From Pedococcus cremeus (GTDB lineage Bacteria; Actinomycetota; Actinomycetes; Actinomycetales; Dermatophilaceae), in assembly GCF_900111375.1 (NCBI RefSeq), contig NZ_FOHB01000005.1, positions 288,843 through 352,842 on the forward strand: 64,000 nucleotides of DNA, in the 5' to 3' direction. A model generated the notes under the pieces. The model was not told the DNA's origin, ran no database searches, and saw nothing but the letters and a program-made list of their open reading frames with translations. How positions within the stretch are numbered: position 1 is the first letter of the stretch; each line of letters begins with the position of its first letter. The position numbers and the translations under genes were made by a program. Shown piece after piece: positions 17,715 to 25,771 of the stretch.

Positions 17715-18420
17715 ATGACCGCCACGCCGCCCACCGTGAACCGCGACACCTGGCAAAGGCAGGTGGATGCGCTCCACGTGCGGGAAAAGGCACACACCCG
17801 CGAGGGCGACGCGATTGCTGCAGTACGCCGGTGGCTTCAGATGGTGGAGGTCGACAGCATGACGCAGGTGATTGCCGCCAACGGCGAGGTACCGCTCATC
17901 GACACGTTCGAGGGCAGGTCCCAACTGTTCGCGTCGTTCCACATGTGGCACACCGGCCACCCCGCCGCCGAGCAGTGCGAGGGCTGCACGTTCTTCTCCG
18001 GCCACGCACTGGAACTGTCCTACCTGCATTCGCGCGACGTCACCTTCGCTGTGTTCTGCCAAGGCCCCTACCCCGAGTCCGCCCGCTACCGCGACTTCGT
18101 GGCGTGGGAGATGCCGTGTACTCGGTGCCCAGGAATCGACGGACCGCCTGCTCGCCGGGCGCCACTTCGGGATGAAGGCCTGCTACCTGCGCGACGGTGA
18201 CCGCGTGTTCGAGACGTACTGGACCACCGGCCGTGGGGTCGAGGCCATGGCCGGCAGCTACGGGATGCTCGACATGACCGTCTACGGCCGACAGGAGCTG
18301 TGGGAGGACTCGCCCGAAGGCTGGCCGCAACCGTTCGCCACAGACGGCGCCCAGTTCCGCGAGGTTCGCGGCGAAGCAGAGCATGGACCAGCCAGTCCCG
18401 TCCGGTTGGCGTGCGACTAG
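17715..18420 (+). pseudogene. DUF899-family protein, frameshifted
   Basis: DUF899 proteins are ~230-residue thioredoxin-fold-like proteins of unknown function. The first frame gives DTWQRQVDALHVREKAHTRE through RYRDFVAWEMP, then loses the family. From about 18120 a frame shifted by one resumes it with ESTDRLLAGRHFGM, CYLRDGDRVFETYWTTGRG and DMTVYGRQELWEDSPEGWPQ. The break lies in CCGTGTACTCGGTGCCCAGG; the family expects WEMPWYSAQES there, so two small indels netting one base explain it. A good ribosome binding site precedes the ATG. It is either decaying island cargo or a sequencing error. Confidence 0.85.
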
Positions 18421-18857
18421 ACGGGGTCAACGGTGGTCAGCCACGGCATACCGGTGTGCAGCGTCCGTGTCTGGTCATGCGGAGCCGAAAAGGCTCCGTC
18501 CGATTTCCCGACCTGGACACGCGGGTTCGATTGCCGTCACCGGCTCCCATGAGAAGGACCCTGAAGACGCTTTCGTTCGGGGTCCCTCTCATCGGACTCA
18601 GGGACACGGCCACGCATGGATGAGCCCGCTGCGTCCGGAGCTTTACAACTGAGACCTGAGGACGTGCCCATCCGATGCATCAGCTCTCGCGTCGATGCAC
18701 CCTTGGCCCCAAGGTGGCGTCATTTGCGCCCGTTCCTGAGGCGCAGGATCCCCAACTCGGTCGAGGTTGAAGATGTCGTGTTTTTACAAGCGCCCACCGG
18801 TCGATCCTGGGCAGCCTTGAGGCCTCATCGACGTCGGATAGACAAGGAGAACCCTGC
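18421..18857. other. Gene-free stretch with hairpin and degraded attachment unit
   Basis: Contains one copy of the 9-mer (18444-18452, the only full copy in the accessory region), a 7-bp hairpin CGGAGCC-GAAAA-GGCTCCG (18480-18498) and the third tRNA-like repeat. No credible gene. Confidence 0.5.
18505..18597 (+). repeat. Island attachment unit, copy 3 (degraded)
   Basis: CTGGACACGCGGGTTCGATT is identical to tRNA-Gly positions 13624-13643. One substitution later, CCGTCACCGGCTCC also matches. A mutated terminator hairpin follows (GAGAAGGACCC with GGGTCCCTCTC). Divergence is clearly higher than between copies 1 and 2, so this copy is older. Confidence 0.75.
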
Positions 18858-19240
18858 ATGCCCACTGCGAAACCCATCGCAGCACTGAAGATGCTCACCC
18901 TCGACTGCGCAGACCCCGGAACGAGCGCCCGGTTCTGGAGTGAGGTGCTTGGGTGGGAGCAGCCGTATGCCGACGACAACTACGCGATGCTCACCGGTCC
19001 TGCTCATGCCCTCGGCTTCGGCCCGGTCGAGGACTACCAACCACCGTCCTGGCCTAACACGAAGGGATCTAAGCAGTTCCACCTCGACTTGGCCGTGGAC
19101 GATCTCGAGGCCGCTGAGAGGGCCTGCCTTGCGCTGGGTGCGACTGCGCCCGCCGAACAGCCAGGTGAGGTAAGTGGCGAGTGCTCCTGGACCCGGCTGG
19201 TCACCCGTCCTGCTTGACGCGTGCCGACGCATGGCAGTAG
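18858..19240 (+). pseudogene. VOC (glyoxalase-like) family protein, frameshifted at 3' end
   Basis: The first ~105 residues read as a small VOC metal-binding domain protein (LKMLTLDCADPGTSARFWSE, then QFHLDLAVDDLEAAER and LGATAPAEQPG). The current frame then stops at 19217 with an unrelated tail. Shifting one base after CCAGGTGAGGT restores KWRVLLDPAGHPSCLTRAD to a stop at 19238-19240, the normal family C-terminus, so a single-base deletion is inferred. The ATG follows AAGGAGAA. Function unknown; many such proteins are detoxification or resistance enzymes. Confidence 0.82.
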
Positions 19241-19391
19241 GCGACTGTCGACCGCATCAGGTCGTCCGTCCCGACTTCGTTCGATGGGTTACACGCTGGC
19301 TCCCCTTGAGGCGTCACAGTTCCGGCCCCAAGGCGCTAGGCCGCCCCCGGTAGTCTCGGCGGGCTGATGACGGGAGGGGTGACGGCAAGGG

Positions 19392-19967
19392 ATGGCCGCG
19401 GAAAGAGAGATCGTCTCGTTTGAGTCCGCTGAGGCGTTCGAGACTTGGCTCAGCGAGCAACACGCGACGTCCGCGGGTATCTGGCTCAAGTTGCGAAAGA
19501 AGGGCCCCGGGATCGTGGCCTTGGACTACGCCCAGGCTCTGGATGTCGCGCTGTGCTACGGCTGGATCGACGGACAGAAGGGCAAGTTCGACGACCAGCA
19601 CTGGCTGCAGCGATTCACCCCGCGCAAGCCGAACAGCAAGTGGTCCAAGGTCAACCGGGACAAGGTGACCGCCCTGATCGAACAGGGCCGGATGCAGCCT
19701 GCCGGGCTGGCCGAAGTCGAGCGCGCCAAGACCGATGGACGCTGGGAGGCGGCCTACGACGGTGCACGGACATCCTCGGTGCCGGACGACCTGGTGGCGG
19801 CGCTGACGACCAACCCGGCTGCCGCAGAGTTCTTCGAGACCCTTGACCGGCGAAACCGCTTCGCGATTCTCTACCGGATCCAAGACGCCAAGAAGCCCGA
19901 AACCAGGGCGCGCCGAATCGAGCAATACGTGGCCATGCTGGCTGAGGGAAAGAAGCTCCACCCCTGA
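19392..19967 (+). CDS. YdeI/OmpD-associated family protein
   Basis: 191 residues with the YdeI family signatures: SFESAEAFETWLSEQH at the start, IWLKLRKKG, ALDVALCYGWIDGQ in the middle, FTPRKPNSKWSKVN, and RRIEQYVAMLAEGKKLHP at the end. Family members have been linked to protection against bacteriocins or stress, but the biochemical role is not established. The gene is intact, unlike its two upstream neighbours. No clear partner gene; it converges on the DUF1062 gene. Confidence 0.88.
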   Translation: MAAEREIVSFESAEAFETWLSEQHATSAGIWLKLRKKGPGIVALDYAQALDVALCYGWIDGQKGKFDDQHWLQRFTPRKPNSKWSKVNRDKVTALIEQGRMQPAGLAEVERAKTDGRWEAAYDGARTSSVPDDLVAALTTNPAAAEFFETLDRRNRFAILYRIQDAKKPETRARRIEQYVAMLAEGKKLHP

Positions 19968-19982
19968 GCCGTCGGGGAGAAC

Positions 19983-20531
19983 TCAGCGCTTGAGCGTGAA
20001 GGTGAAGTCACCCGAGCGTTTTCCGCTCAGGCGGACTGCCGATACGAGATTCCCCTCAGCGACCAGTCTCTCGACCTCGGCTCGCGAGAGGCCGAGACCT
20101 TCAGCTACCAGTCGCACCGGCCGAACCGGGATCCGCGCCGCAAAGCGGACCGAGACGTCAACCGCCTCGTCTCCCGGCGCTTCCGATCCGCCGGTGTCGA
20201 GGTGCCAGGCGCTGTGCCAGTCGAGGGCGATGCGATTACGGCGCAGAACGACCGGATCTTCGAGCAGCTCGGCTATCAGGTCGCGGTCGTTGTGGTGCAG
20301 ACGGTCCAGCAACTCAGGTCGAAAGGAGCGCACGCTCATCCGCTCCACGACAGTGATCTTGATGGTTTCCTCGCAAACGGTGCACAGCGCGAGGAGCCAC
20401 GCGTCGAGGAGCTTGTGGTTTGCGTTGACGCGGAATTTGCCGCTTGCCCTGAAACGCCCTGAGGCACACGCGTGGCAACGGCGGATGATGATAGGCAGGC
20501 AAATGGGCATGACCACCCAATTTGTTGGCAC
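19983..20531 (-). CDS. DUF1062 family protein
   Basis: 182 residues of unknown function. The family hallmark is visible: CHACASGRF, then SGKFRVNANHKLLDAWLL, then CTVCEETIKITVVER, giving a likely four-cysteine metal site. A C-terminal segment resembles a small wHTH/S4-like region (GLSRAEVERLVAEGNLVSA). The start could be the second Met (MPICLPIIIRR). It converges on the YdeI gene with 15 bp between stops. Confidence 0.82.
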   Translation of the reverse strand: MPTNWVVMPICLPIIIRRCHACASGRFRASGKFRVNANHKLLDAWLLALCTVCEETIKITVVERMSVRSFRPELLDRLHHNDRDLIAELLEDPVVLRRNRIALDWHSAWHLDTGGSEAPGDEAVDVSVRFAARIPVRPVRLVAEGLGLSRAEVERLVAEGNLVSAVRLSGKRSGDFTFTLKR

Positions 20532-20993
20532 AGAGAAACACCGGTCCCAGTGAGAAGTTCACAGCGGAAAAGAGCGCGGCACACAGGCGCGACGCGCGAC
20601 GAATCAACGCTCGAGAGGTCTCACTTGGTGTACAACGGCAGGTCCTCAGCAGCTCTCAGCAGGGCGACAGGGGCGGCAGCACGGTAACGGCACACAGAAT
20701 TGCGGCTCTACTGGTTTTCGAAGGCGGCTGGTCGAGCCTCAACGAATACGACAGCGAAAACCACCGGCACTGTGCGGGACGAAAGCACCACGCGCCGAAG
20801 GTTCGATCCCCTATGCGGCAAACCTCGAGCAAGGCCGATCAGGGCCGCACGCAACGTCCCCCTTCGGCTTTCGCCATGGCTCGGGTCGTGAGAGTCGCGG
20901 TCAGCTCCGTCCCGCGCACCAGCTGGTTAGAGCCAGGCGCGCTACTCCTGATCGGCCCCGTGCTGGGGATCGCTGGCCGTATACGGGAGCCGC
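20532..20993. other. 460-bp gene-free stretch with dispersed repeat
   Basis: No credible gene. It carries copy 2 of the ~80-bp repeat at 20785-20864, whose GGTTCGATCCCC resembles a tRNA T-arm. Confidence 0.5.
20785..20864. repeat. Dispersed ~80-bp repeat, copy 2
   Basis: Counterpart of 14340-14420; see that entry. One small gap and scattered substitutions separate the copies. Confidence 0.55.
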
Positions 20994-21371
20994 TCATGAC
21001 AAGGGGAGCTGGCGACCTAGGGCGACGATGATCTCCTCGTCTGTGAAACCGAGAGACCTAGCACGCGCCACAAACTCTGCGGCCATGCCGCCGAGCAGCT
21101 GCCGCCGACCTCCTGCAGGTACTTGGCCCCCCGCGGCGACACGGGTGCCACCGCCGCGACGCGAAGTGAGCAGTCCCTCCTGCTCGAGCTCACGGTAGGC
21201 GCGCGCGACCGTGCCTACGGCTACCCCAAGATCGCCGGCGAGTTGGCGCAGCGGCGGCAGCCGGTCGCCCGGGCCGAGCAGCCCTGCCGTGATCAGGTCG
21301 GCGAGCTGGCGCCGCAACTGCTCGTATGGAGGGGTCGGGTCGTCGGGTTGGAGGGTGAGGACCAGTGTCAC
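20994..21371 (-). CDS. GntR-family regulator, short YtrA-like type
   Basis: 125 residues: a GntR winged helix (PTPPYEQLRRQLADLITAG, GDRLPPLRQLAGDLGV, GTVARAYRELEQEGLL) plus a short tail with no large effector domain. This is the YtrA subgroup, which typically represses linked ABC or membrane genes. The GTG at 21371 overlaps the stop of the preceding membrane gene by 4 bp (GTGA), so the two are translated together. A palindrome at 22302-22323 upstream of the operon is its probable operator. Confidence 0.88.
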   Translation of the reverse strand: MTLVLTLQPDDPTPPYEQLRRQLADLITAGLLGPGDRLPPLRQLAGDLGVAVGTVARAYRELEQEGLLTSRRGGGTRVAAGGQVPAGGRRQLLGGMAAEFVARARSLGFTDEEIIVALGRQLPLS

Positions 21372-22237
21372 CGTGCCCCCGCCGGTTGTTGAGGCCTGGC
21401 AGCGGGGAGTGCCCCTGGGGTGACGATCCGGCCAAGAAACCAACCGAGCAACAGCAAGGCCACGGGCACGCTTGCCACCAGCACCCAACCGACGGGCTCC
21501 ATCCAGGCACGTTGACACTCCATCCTGAGCAGGGCAGTCCCCGCGAAGAAGGCTGTGCCCGCGTGGCTGGCAGCCAGAGCGGCGCCTGCCGCAGCCAGAA
21601 CCCGAGTCGTGGACCACCGGCGCAGTACGTCGTCCCCGACCTCGTCAGGGGCGAAACCGCGCGGCCGGCGTACTACCGCCATCAACGCTGCCACGGTGGT
21701 CAGGCCGATGACCAGAAACACCACGCTCATTGGCACGGAGTAGTAACTCCCCGGATAGGGAGAGGCTGCGCTGCCAGTGGTACCGCACTGAGCTGCGACC
21801 TGCCGACCGGCACGCCCCATGTCGTCCGGGGAGGCCGTGACCGTGGTCAGGGTCAGGGTGGCGAGGTGCAGCACTGCAGTTGCCAGGACCACGGCGGTCA
21901 GACCCCGCGGCAGGTAGTCGGATACCTGCCGCGCAACCAGCGAAGCGGACCGGGGCCCGGCCGGTCGCTGGGGCCGGACCACGGTCTCACCAAGTCCCAC
22001 GCCGACGACAACGGCGACACCCAAGACGGCGGGGACCAGCATCGCGCCACGCCCTAGGTCCAGGCTGCCGTACAGCAGCCACGCGACCACGCCACCAATG
22101 AGGACCGCGACAGCCCACATCCACCGAACTCGGGTCCACTCCTCGCCCGTCTCGACACTTCCGCGCGTCAATGACAGAGCGATCATCGTCAACAGGAGCG
22201 GCGTGCCGACCAGGACGAAAAGAACGATGAGCGACAT
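21368..22237 (-). CDS. Multi-pass membrane protein, partner of GntR regulator
   Basis: 289 residues with about seven hydrophobic helices, from SLIVLFVLVGTPLLLTMIAL at the start to VLVASVPVALLLLGWFLG at the end. A periplasmic loop carries Cys and Pro (AAQCGTTGSAASPYPG). No recognised family. The ATG at 22237 is preferred because GGGGGTG lies upstream and the first helix starts there; a 13-residue extension is possible. Coupling to the regulator suggests the protein is the regulated function, perhaps transport or envelope-stress sensing. Confidence 0.75.
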   Translation of the reverse strand: MSLIVLFVLVGTPLLLTMIALSLTRGSVETGEEWTRVRWMWAVAVLIGGVVAWLLYGSLDLGRGAMLVPAVLGVAVVVGVGLGETVVRPQRPAGPRSASLVARQVSDYLPRGLTAVVLATAVLHLATLTLTTVTASPDDMGRAGRQVAAQCGTTGSAASPYPGSYYSVPMSVVFLVIGLTTVAALMAVVRRPRGFAPDEVGDDVLRRWSTTRVLAAAGAALAASHAGTAFFAGTALLRMECQRAWMEPVGWVLVASVPVALLLLGWFLGRIVTPGALPAARPQQPAGAR

Positions 22238-22301
22238 CGACACCCCCGAATCGTTTGTGCCACACAGTTGTGACAAGCCGAGGATGGACCGACGACAATC
22301 C

Positions 22302-22323
22302 TTGTGTCAACCATTAGACACAA
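22302..22323. promoter_or_regulatory. Candidate GntR operator
   Basis: TTGTGTC-N8-GACACAA, a perfect 7-bp inverted repeat 65 bp before the membrane gene. On the minus strand it overlaps TTGACA, a perfect -35 box, so a bound repressor would block the promoter. Confidence 0.6.
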
Positions 22324-22515
22324 ACTAGGCGGTGCGCCGAGCGCCCGACCGCGAGTCTCCATCCGCCCACTCCTTGCGGCAGCCCATCGGCCAGGGCGGA
22401 TTCGCCACGAGGACAGGCGTGAACCGGCTGTCCACATCGAGCGGACAGCGCCGGATCGGGACGTTGCGGAGCCATTCCAGGAGCTCGAGGACGATGCGAT
22501 GCCGCCAGGGGCTTG

Positions 22516-22665
22516 CTAAGCCTTCTCTTGGCGGCTGTTCTCAGCCATCGCCGCAAGGCTCTGCGCTATTGACGCCAGCGCTAGCGCCTGCACGGCCTCC
22601 CAAGTGCCGGGCTTCAGCTTCTCTGCCAAGGTCGTCGCCTGATCCGCAAGATCCTTCGCTGTCAT
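22516..22665 (-). CDS. Small hypothetical protein
   Basis: 49 residues from MTAKDLADQATTLAEKLK, predicted mostly helical (EAVQALALASIAQSLAAMAE). No family recognised and no strong ribosome binding site. Codon character is plausible. A longer reading upstream is possible but poor. Confidence 0.4.
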   Translation of the reverse strand: MTAKDLADQATTLAEKLKPGTWEAVQALALASIAQSLAAMAENSRQEKA

Positions 22666-22754
22666 GCCAGGCACGATAGATGCGTCAACCGCCGAAAGGG
22701 TTCGGACGCGCGGGATCCCGCTCGCCCAGCGGCAAGCCAGGGCACTCGCAGGTC

Positions 22755-22937
22755 CTAACCGCTGTCCGGGCTCGACGTCGACTGCGCGGAGGCCCCGGGT
22801 TCCTCCAACGCAGAATTGCACTTCGCGCAGCTCTCTCTACGCCCGGAATGCCTGAAGCCGGTGAGCGTGACGTGCTGCAGCCCAAACCACACGTTGTAGC
22901 CCGGCTTCAACCGAGGCCGGTCGCTGTCGTCTCTCAT
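22755..22937 (-). CDS. Doubtful small protein with CxxC
   Basis: 60 residues with RESCAKCNSALEEPG near the middle. No family, no convincing start signal. Listed because no better gene occupies the stretch. Confidence 0.25.
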   Translation of the reverse strand: MRDDSDRPRLKPGYNVWFGLQHVTLTGFRHSGRRESCAKCNSALEEPGASAQSTSSPDSG

Positions 22938-23041
22938 GCCGGGAGCATCTCAATCTCGAGGCGGCAGCAAAAGTGGACGCCCGCCTCGTCTACAGGGACC
23001 AACTCCGGCAGTCGTTGTGTACGCACGGTCGTCTGCCTCGA

Positions 23042-23989
23042 TCAACGTGCGGCGCCGAAGTCCTCGAGGAGTCCGTCGATGACCCGGCGCGCCTCGGATG
23101 CCGAGGTCTCGTCGCGGTCGTCGAGGGCGCTGGCGAGATGGCACAACGACTTCCAGAGAGCCCATCCGCGACCTCGCGACCAGGTCGAGGCGTCAATGTC
23201 GAGTCGTTGGCGGAGGACCTGGCGGCCGGCGCGGTTGAGCAGGGTCCAGGCGATCACGAGGTCGCAGGATGGGTCACCTACACCGCAGGTGCCGAAGTCG
23301 ATGACAGCGGCAAGTCGGCCCTTTTCCAGCAGCAGGTTCCCAGGCGCGAAGTCACCGTGGAACCACACGTCCACCCCGTCCCAGCGCGCGGCCAGGGCGT
23401 GGTCCCACGCCGCAGCAGCCAAGCCGACGTCAAGGTGATCTTCGAGCTCTGCAAGGGCGCGCCGGGCGGTCGCGTCGTAGGTGCGCAAGGCAGCGCCGCG
23501 GAACCAGTTGTGTATGCCGGGCTGCGGGCCGTCGGTGGTGTCTATTCGCTGCAGGGCCCCGAGGAAGTCGATGACGTCCTCGGCGATCCCCGCCGGGTCG
23601 GTGATCGCGCCCTGGTCGGCAGCCTCGCCCGGGATCCATCCGTAGATCGACCAATGAAACGGATACCCGGCACCTGGCCGGCCAAGACCCAGCGGAACGG
23701 GGATGGGAACGGGCAGGTGCTCTGCCAGCTCGGGGAGCCAGTGGTGCTCCTTCTCCACAGCCAGCGCGTACTCCGCGGCGCTGGGAAGCCGCACGAGCAT
23801 GTCGTGCCCGAGGCGGAACGTGAGGTTGTCCCACCCGGGAGTACGGACCGGCGTGATGGGCCGCTGTGACCACTGGGGGAACTGCTCCTCGACGAGGCGA
23901 CACACGGTCTCGACGTCCACGGTGAGCCTCTGCGGCACCGGCCCGAGGTCCGGCACTTCCATACTGGATGCACCGGTCTCAGAGCTCAT
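23042..23989 (-). CDS. Aminoglycoside-phosphotransferase-fold kinase
   Basis: 315 residues of the APH/choline kinase family. VWFHGDFAPGNLLL holds the catalytic Asp and Asn (HGDxxxxN) and AVIDFGTCGVGDPSCDL the metal-binding Asp. The N-terminal lobe is recognisable (PVRTPGWDNLTFRLGHDMLV). The family includes antibiotic kinases and many metabolite kinases; placement in an island makes a resistance or detoxification role possible but unproven. It is the closest intact gene to the integrase remnant. Confidence 0.88.
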   Translation of the reverse strand: MSSETGASSMEVPDLGPVPQRLTVDVETVCRLVEEQFPQWSQRPITPVRTPGWDNLTFRLGHDMLVRLPSAAEYALAVEKEHHWLPELAEHLPVPIPVPLGLGRPGAGYPFHWSIYGWIPGEAADQGAITDPAGIAEDVIDFLGALQRIDTTDGPQPGIHNWFRGAALRTYDATARRALAELEDHLDVGLAAAAWDHALAARWDGVDVWFHGDFAPGNLLLEKGRLAAVIDFGTCGVGDPSCDLVIAWTLLNRAGRQVLRQRLDIDASTWSRGRGWALWKSLCHLASALDDRDETSASEARRVIDGLLEDFGAAR

Positions 23990-24111
23990 GGCGGCCAGCT
24001 ACCGAGCGCGATCGCGCGAGCATCAGCATTTCGTCAGCGCATCGAAGGGCCGCCCCTCGGCATGACAAGACGACTCCGTCTCCTGACTGAGCAAGCAGCA
24101 TGGAGTCCGCG

Positions 24112-24146
24112 TTGGAGGCAGTGAGGGAATCGAACTCGCGTGTCCA
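24112..24146 (-). repeat. Inverted, degraded copy of the tRNA-Gly 3' end
   Basis: On the minus strand CTGGACACGCGAGTTCGATT matches the tRNA 3' half with one change; the remainder (CCCTCACTGCCTCCA) has a deletion and substitutions. It is a likely island end, but in opposite orientation to the other three copies. Confidence 0.65.
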
Positions 24147-24300
24147 GAACAGGTCTGCCAGAGCCCTGCCCCGAGCCTCAGTGGCGTGCTGGTGGATCAG
24201 TGCCGCCCGCATCGTCGAGTGCCCCATGCGATGCATCCAGCGCAGCCTAGTTATCGCCCGTCGCGACTGCCAGGTCAGCCCGGCTGTACTGCGACCACGA
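24112..24300 (-). pseudogene. Tyrosine recombinase (integrase) C-terminal remnant
   Basis: Reading on the minus strand, MHRMGHSTMRAALIHQHATE matches the very C-terminus of actinobacterial phage/island integrases, where the family has RMGHSS-RAALIYQHAT. The catalytic Tyr is His here and the upstream HxLRHT box is degraded to RGRSTAGLT, so the protein is dead. Everything N-terminal is missing. The reading frame runs straight into the tRNA-Gly-like sequence at 24112-24146, the usual arrangement of an integrase beside its attachment site. Confidence 0.72.
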
Positions 24301-24472
24301 TGCCGGGAAACGTCGCCCTGGCTCAGCAGCCCAGTGCCGCCCGCGCTGCTCGTCTTCCCATCATGGGGTTAGCACTGGGGTGGCAGACACCACGCCGACC
24401 GAGCATGGACACTTCCCAGTGGTCGTCAGTTTGGAGGATGCTCGTGAGCAGCCACGAGGTGCACCGTGAAAC

Positions 24473-25681
24473 ATGCACGCGATTCGAGCGCCGCACGTCT
24501 TCGACGGCACCCGCTTCCTGACCGGCGGCGCCACGGTGCTTCTGGACGGCGACCGCATCGTCGACGTCAACAGCGGCCCTTGGGACCCCCCAGAGGGCGT
24601 AGAAGTGACGGATTATGGCGGAACCATCCTGCCGGGGCTCATCGACTGCCATACCCATCTGGTCGCCGACGCGACGTTCGGAGGGCTGGAACGTGCCGGC
24701 GCAATGTCCGACCACGAGGTCGAGTCCGTGATCACCCAGTCCCTGACCGCTCACGCATCGGCAGGAGTGACGACCGTACGAGACCTCGGTGACCGGGGAT
24801 ACCTGACGCTGGGTTTCCGCGAACGCCCCGGCCTGCCACGCGTCGTGGCGGCTGGTCCTCCCATGACCACCCCGGGTGGACACTGCCATTTCCTGGGCGG
24901 AGTCGTCGAGGGCGATCCGGGTGTCGCCGTCGCTGAGCGCGCCGAACGCGGTGTCGACGTGGTCAAGGTGATGGCCTCCGGTGGGTTCGCGACACCCGGA
25001 ACAGACCAGCTGGGCGCCCAGTTCACCTCCGAAGAGCTCGCGGCCATGGTCGATCACGCACACAACGCGGGGCTGCCCATCGTCGCGCACGCCCACTCGC
25101 TGCTGGGCATCCGCAATGCCCTCGCGGCCGGCGTGGATGGGATCGAGCACTTCACTGCGCTCACCCTCGACGGTCCGCAGATCGATGACCAACTCCTCGA
25201 GGAGATGGCTCGTCGCGCCATCTACGTCGACCTCACCATGGGCAACGACCGCAGCTTGCACGCCCTGATGCCCGAGCCCCCGCCACAGTTTCGAGCCCTC
25301 GCGGCACGACTGGGCTTCACCACCTTCGACGAGTTCTACGTGTCTCGGATCAGCGTGCTGGGGCGGCTGCGCAAGCACGGCGTTGCCGTCATCACCGGGG
25401 TGGACTCCGGGATGGGCCCCCCGAAGCGGCACGGCAATGTCTGGCGAACCGTGGGAGAGATGGTCGATGGTGGGTATCCCGTGGCTGACGCTCTCGCGGC
25501 TGCGACGTCGGTGGCGGCCGAGGCGTGTGGACTGGGTGCCGAGACAGGGCGGCTCGTCAAAGGTTTCTCGGCGGACCTCCTCCTCGTGGATGGAGATGTC
25601 TCAGAGGACGTCTCGTTGCTGAGCAAGCCGCGAGAGGTCTTGCTCCGAGGAGAAAAGGTCAAAGCACCGAAACCCGACTAG
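24473..25681 (+). CDS. Metal-dependent amidohydrolase (imidazolonepropionase/prolidase-like)
   Basis: 402 residues of the amidohydrolase superfamily, similar to the Xaa-Pro/Xaa-Arg dipeptidase branch. LIDCHTHL is the first metal HxH, VKVMASGG has the bridging Lys region, IVAHAHS and GIEHF give the later His ligands and ITGVDSG the catalytic Asp, so the site is complete. The N-terminal ~50 residues and the C-terminus (ADLLLVDGDVSEDV) form the small composite beta domain. The true substrate is not predictable. It stands alone, just outside the integrase remnant. Confidence 0.9.
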   Translation: MHAIRAPHVFDGTRFLTGGATVLLDGDRIVDVNSGPWDPPEGVEVTDYGGTILPGLIDCHTHLVADATFGGLERAGAMSDHEVESVITQSLTAHASAGVTTVRDLGDRGYLTLGFRERPGLPRVVAAGPPMTTPGGHCHFLGGVVEGDPGVAVAERAERGVDVVKVMASGGFATPGTDQLGAQFTSEELAAMVDHAHNAGLPIVAHAHSLLGIRNALAAGVDGIEHFTALTLDGPQIDDQLLEEMARRAIYVDLTMGNDRSLHALMPEPPPQFRALAARLGFTTFDEFYVSRISVLGRLRKHGVAVITGVDSGMGPPKRHGNVWRTVGEMVDGGYPVADALAAATSVAAEACGLGAETGRLVKGFSADLLLVDGDVSEDVSLLSKPREVLLRGEKVKAPKPD

Positions 25682-25771
25682 GGCCGCGCGTGGATGGATA
25701 CGGCCGCACGCACCACGGCGGAATCGCGGGGGCCGGAAGGGCGGGGGCCGGAGGCGCAGTCCTGGGTGCAG

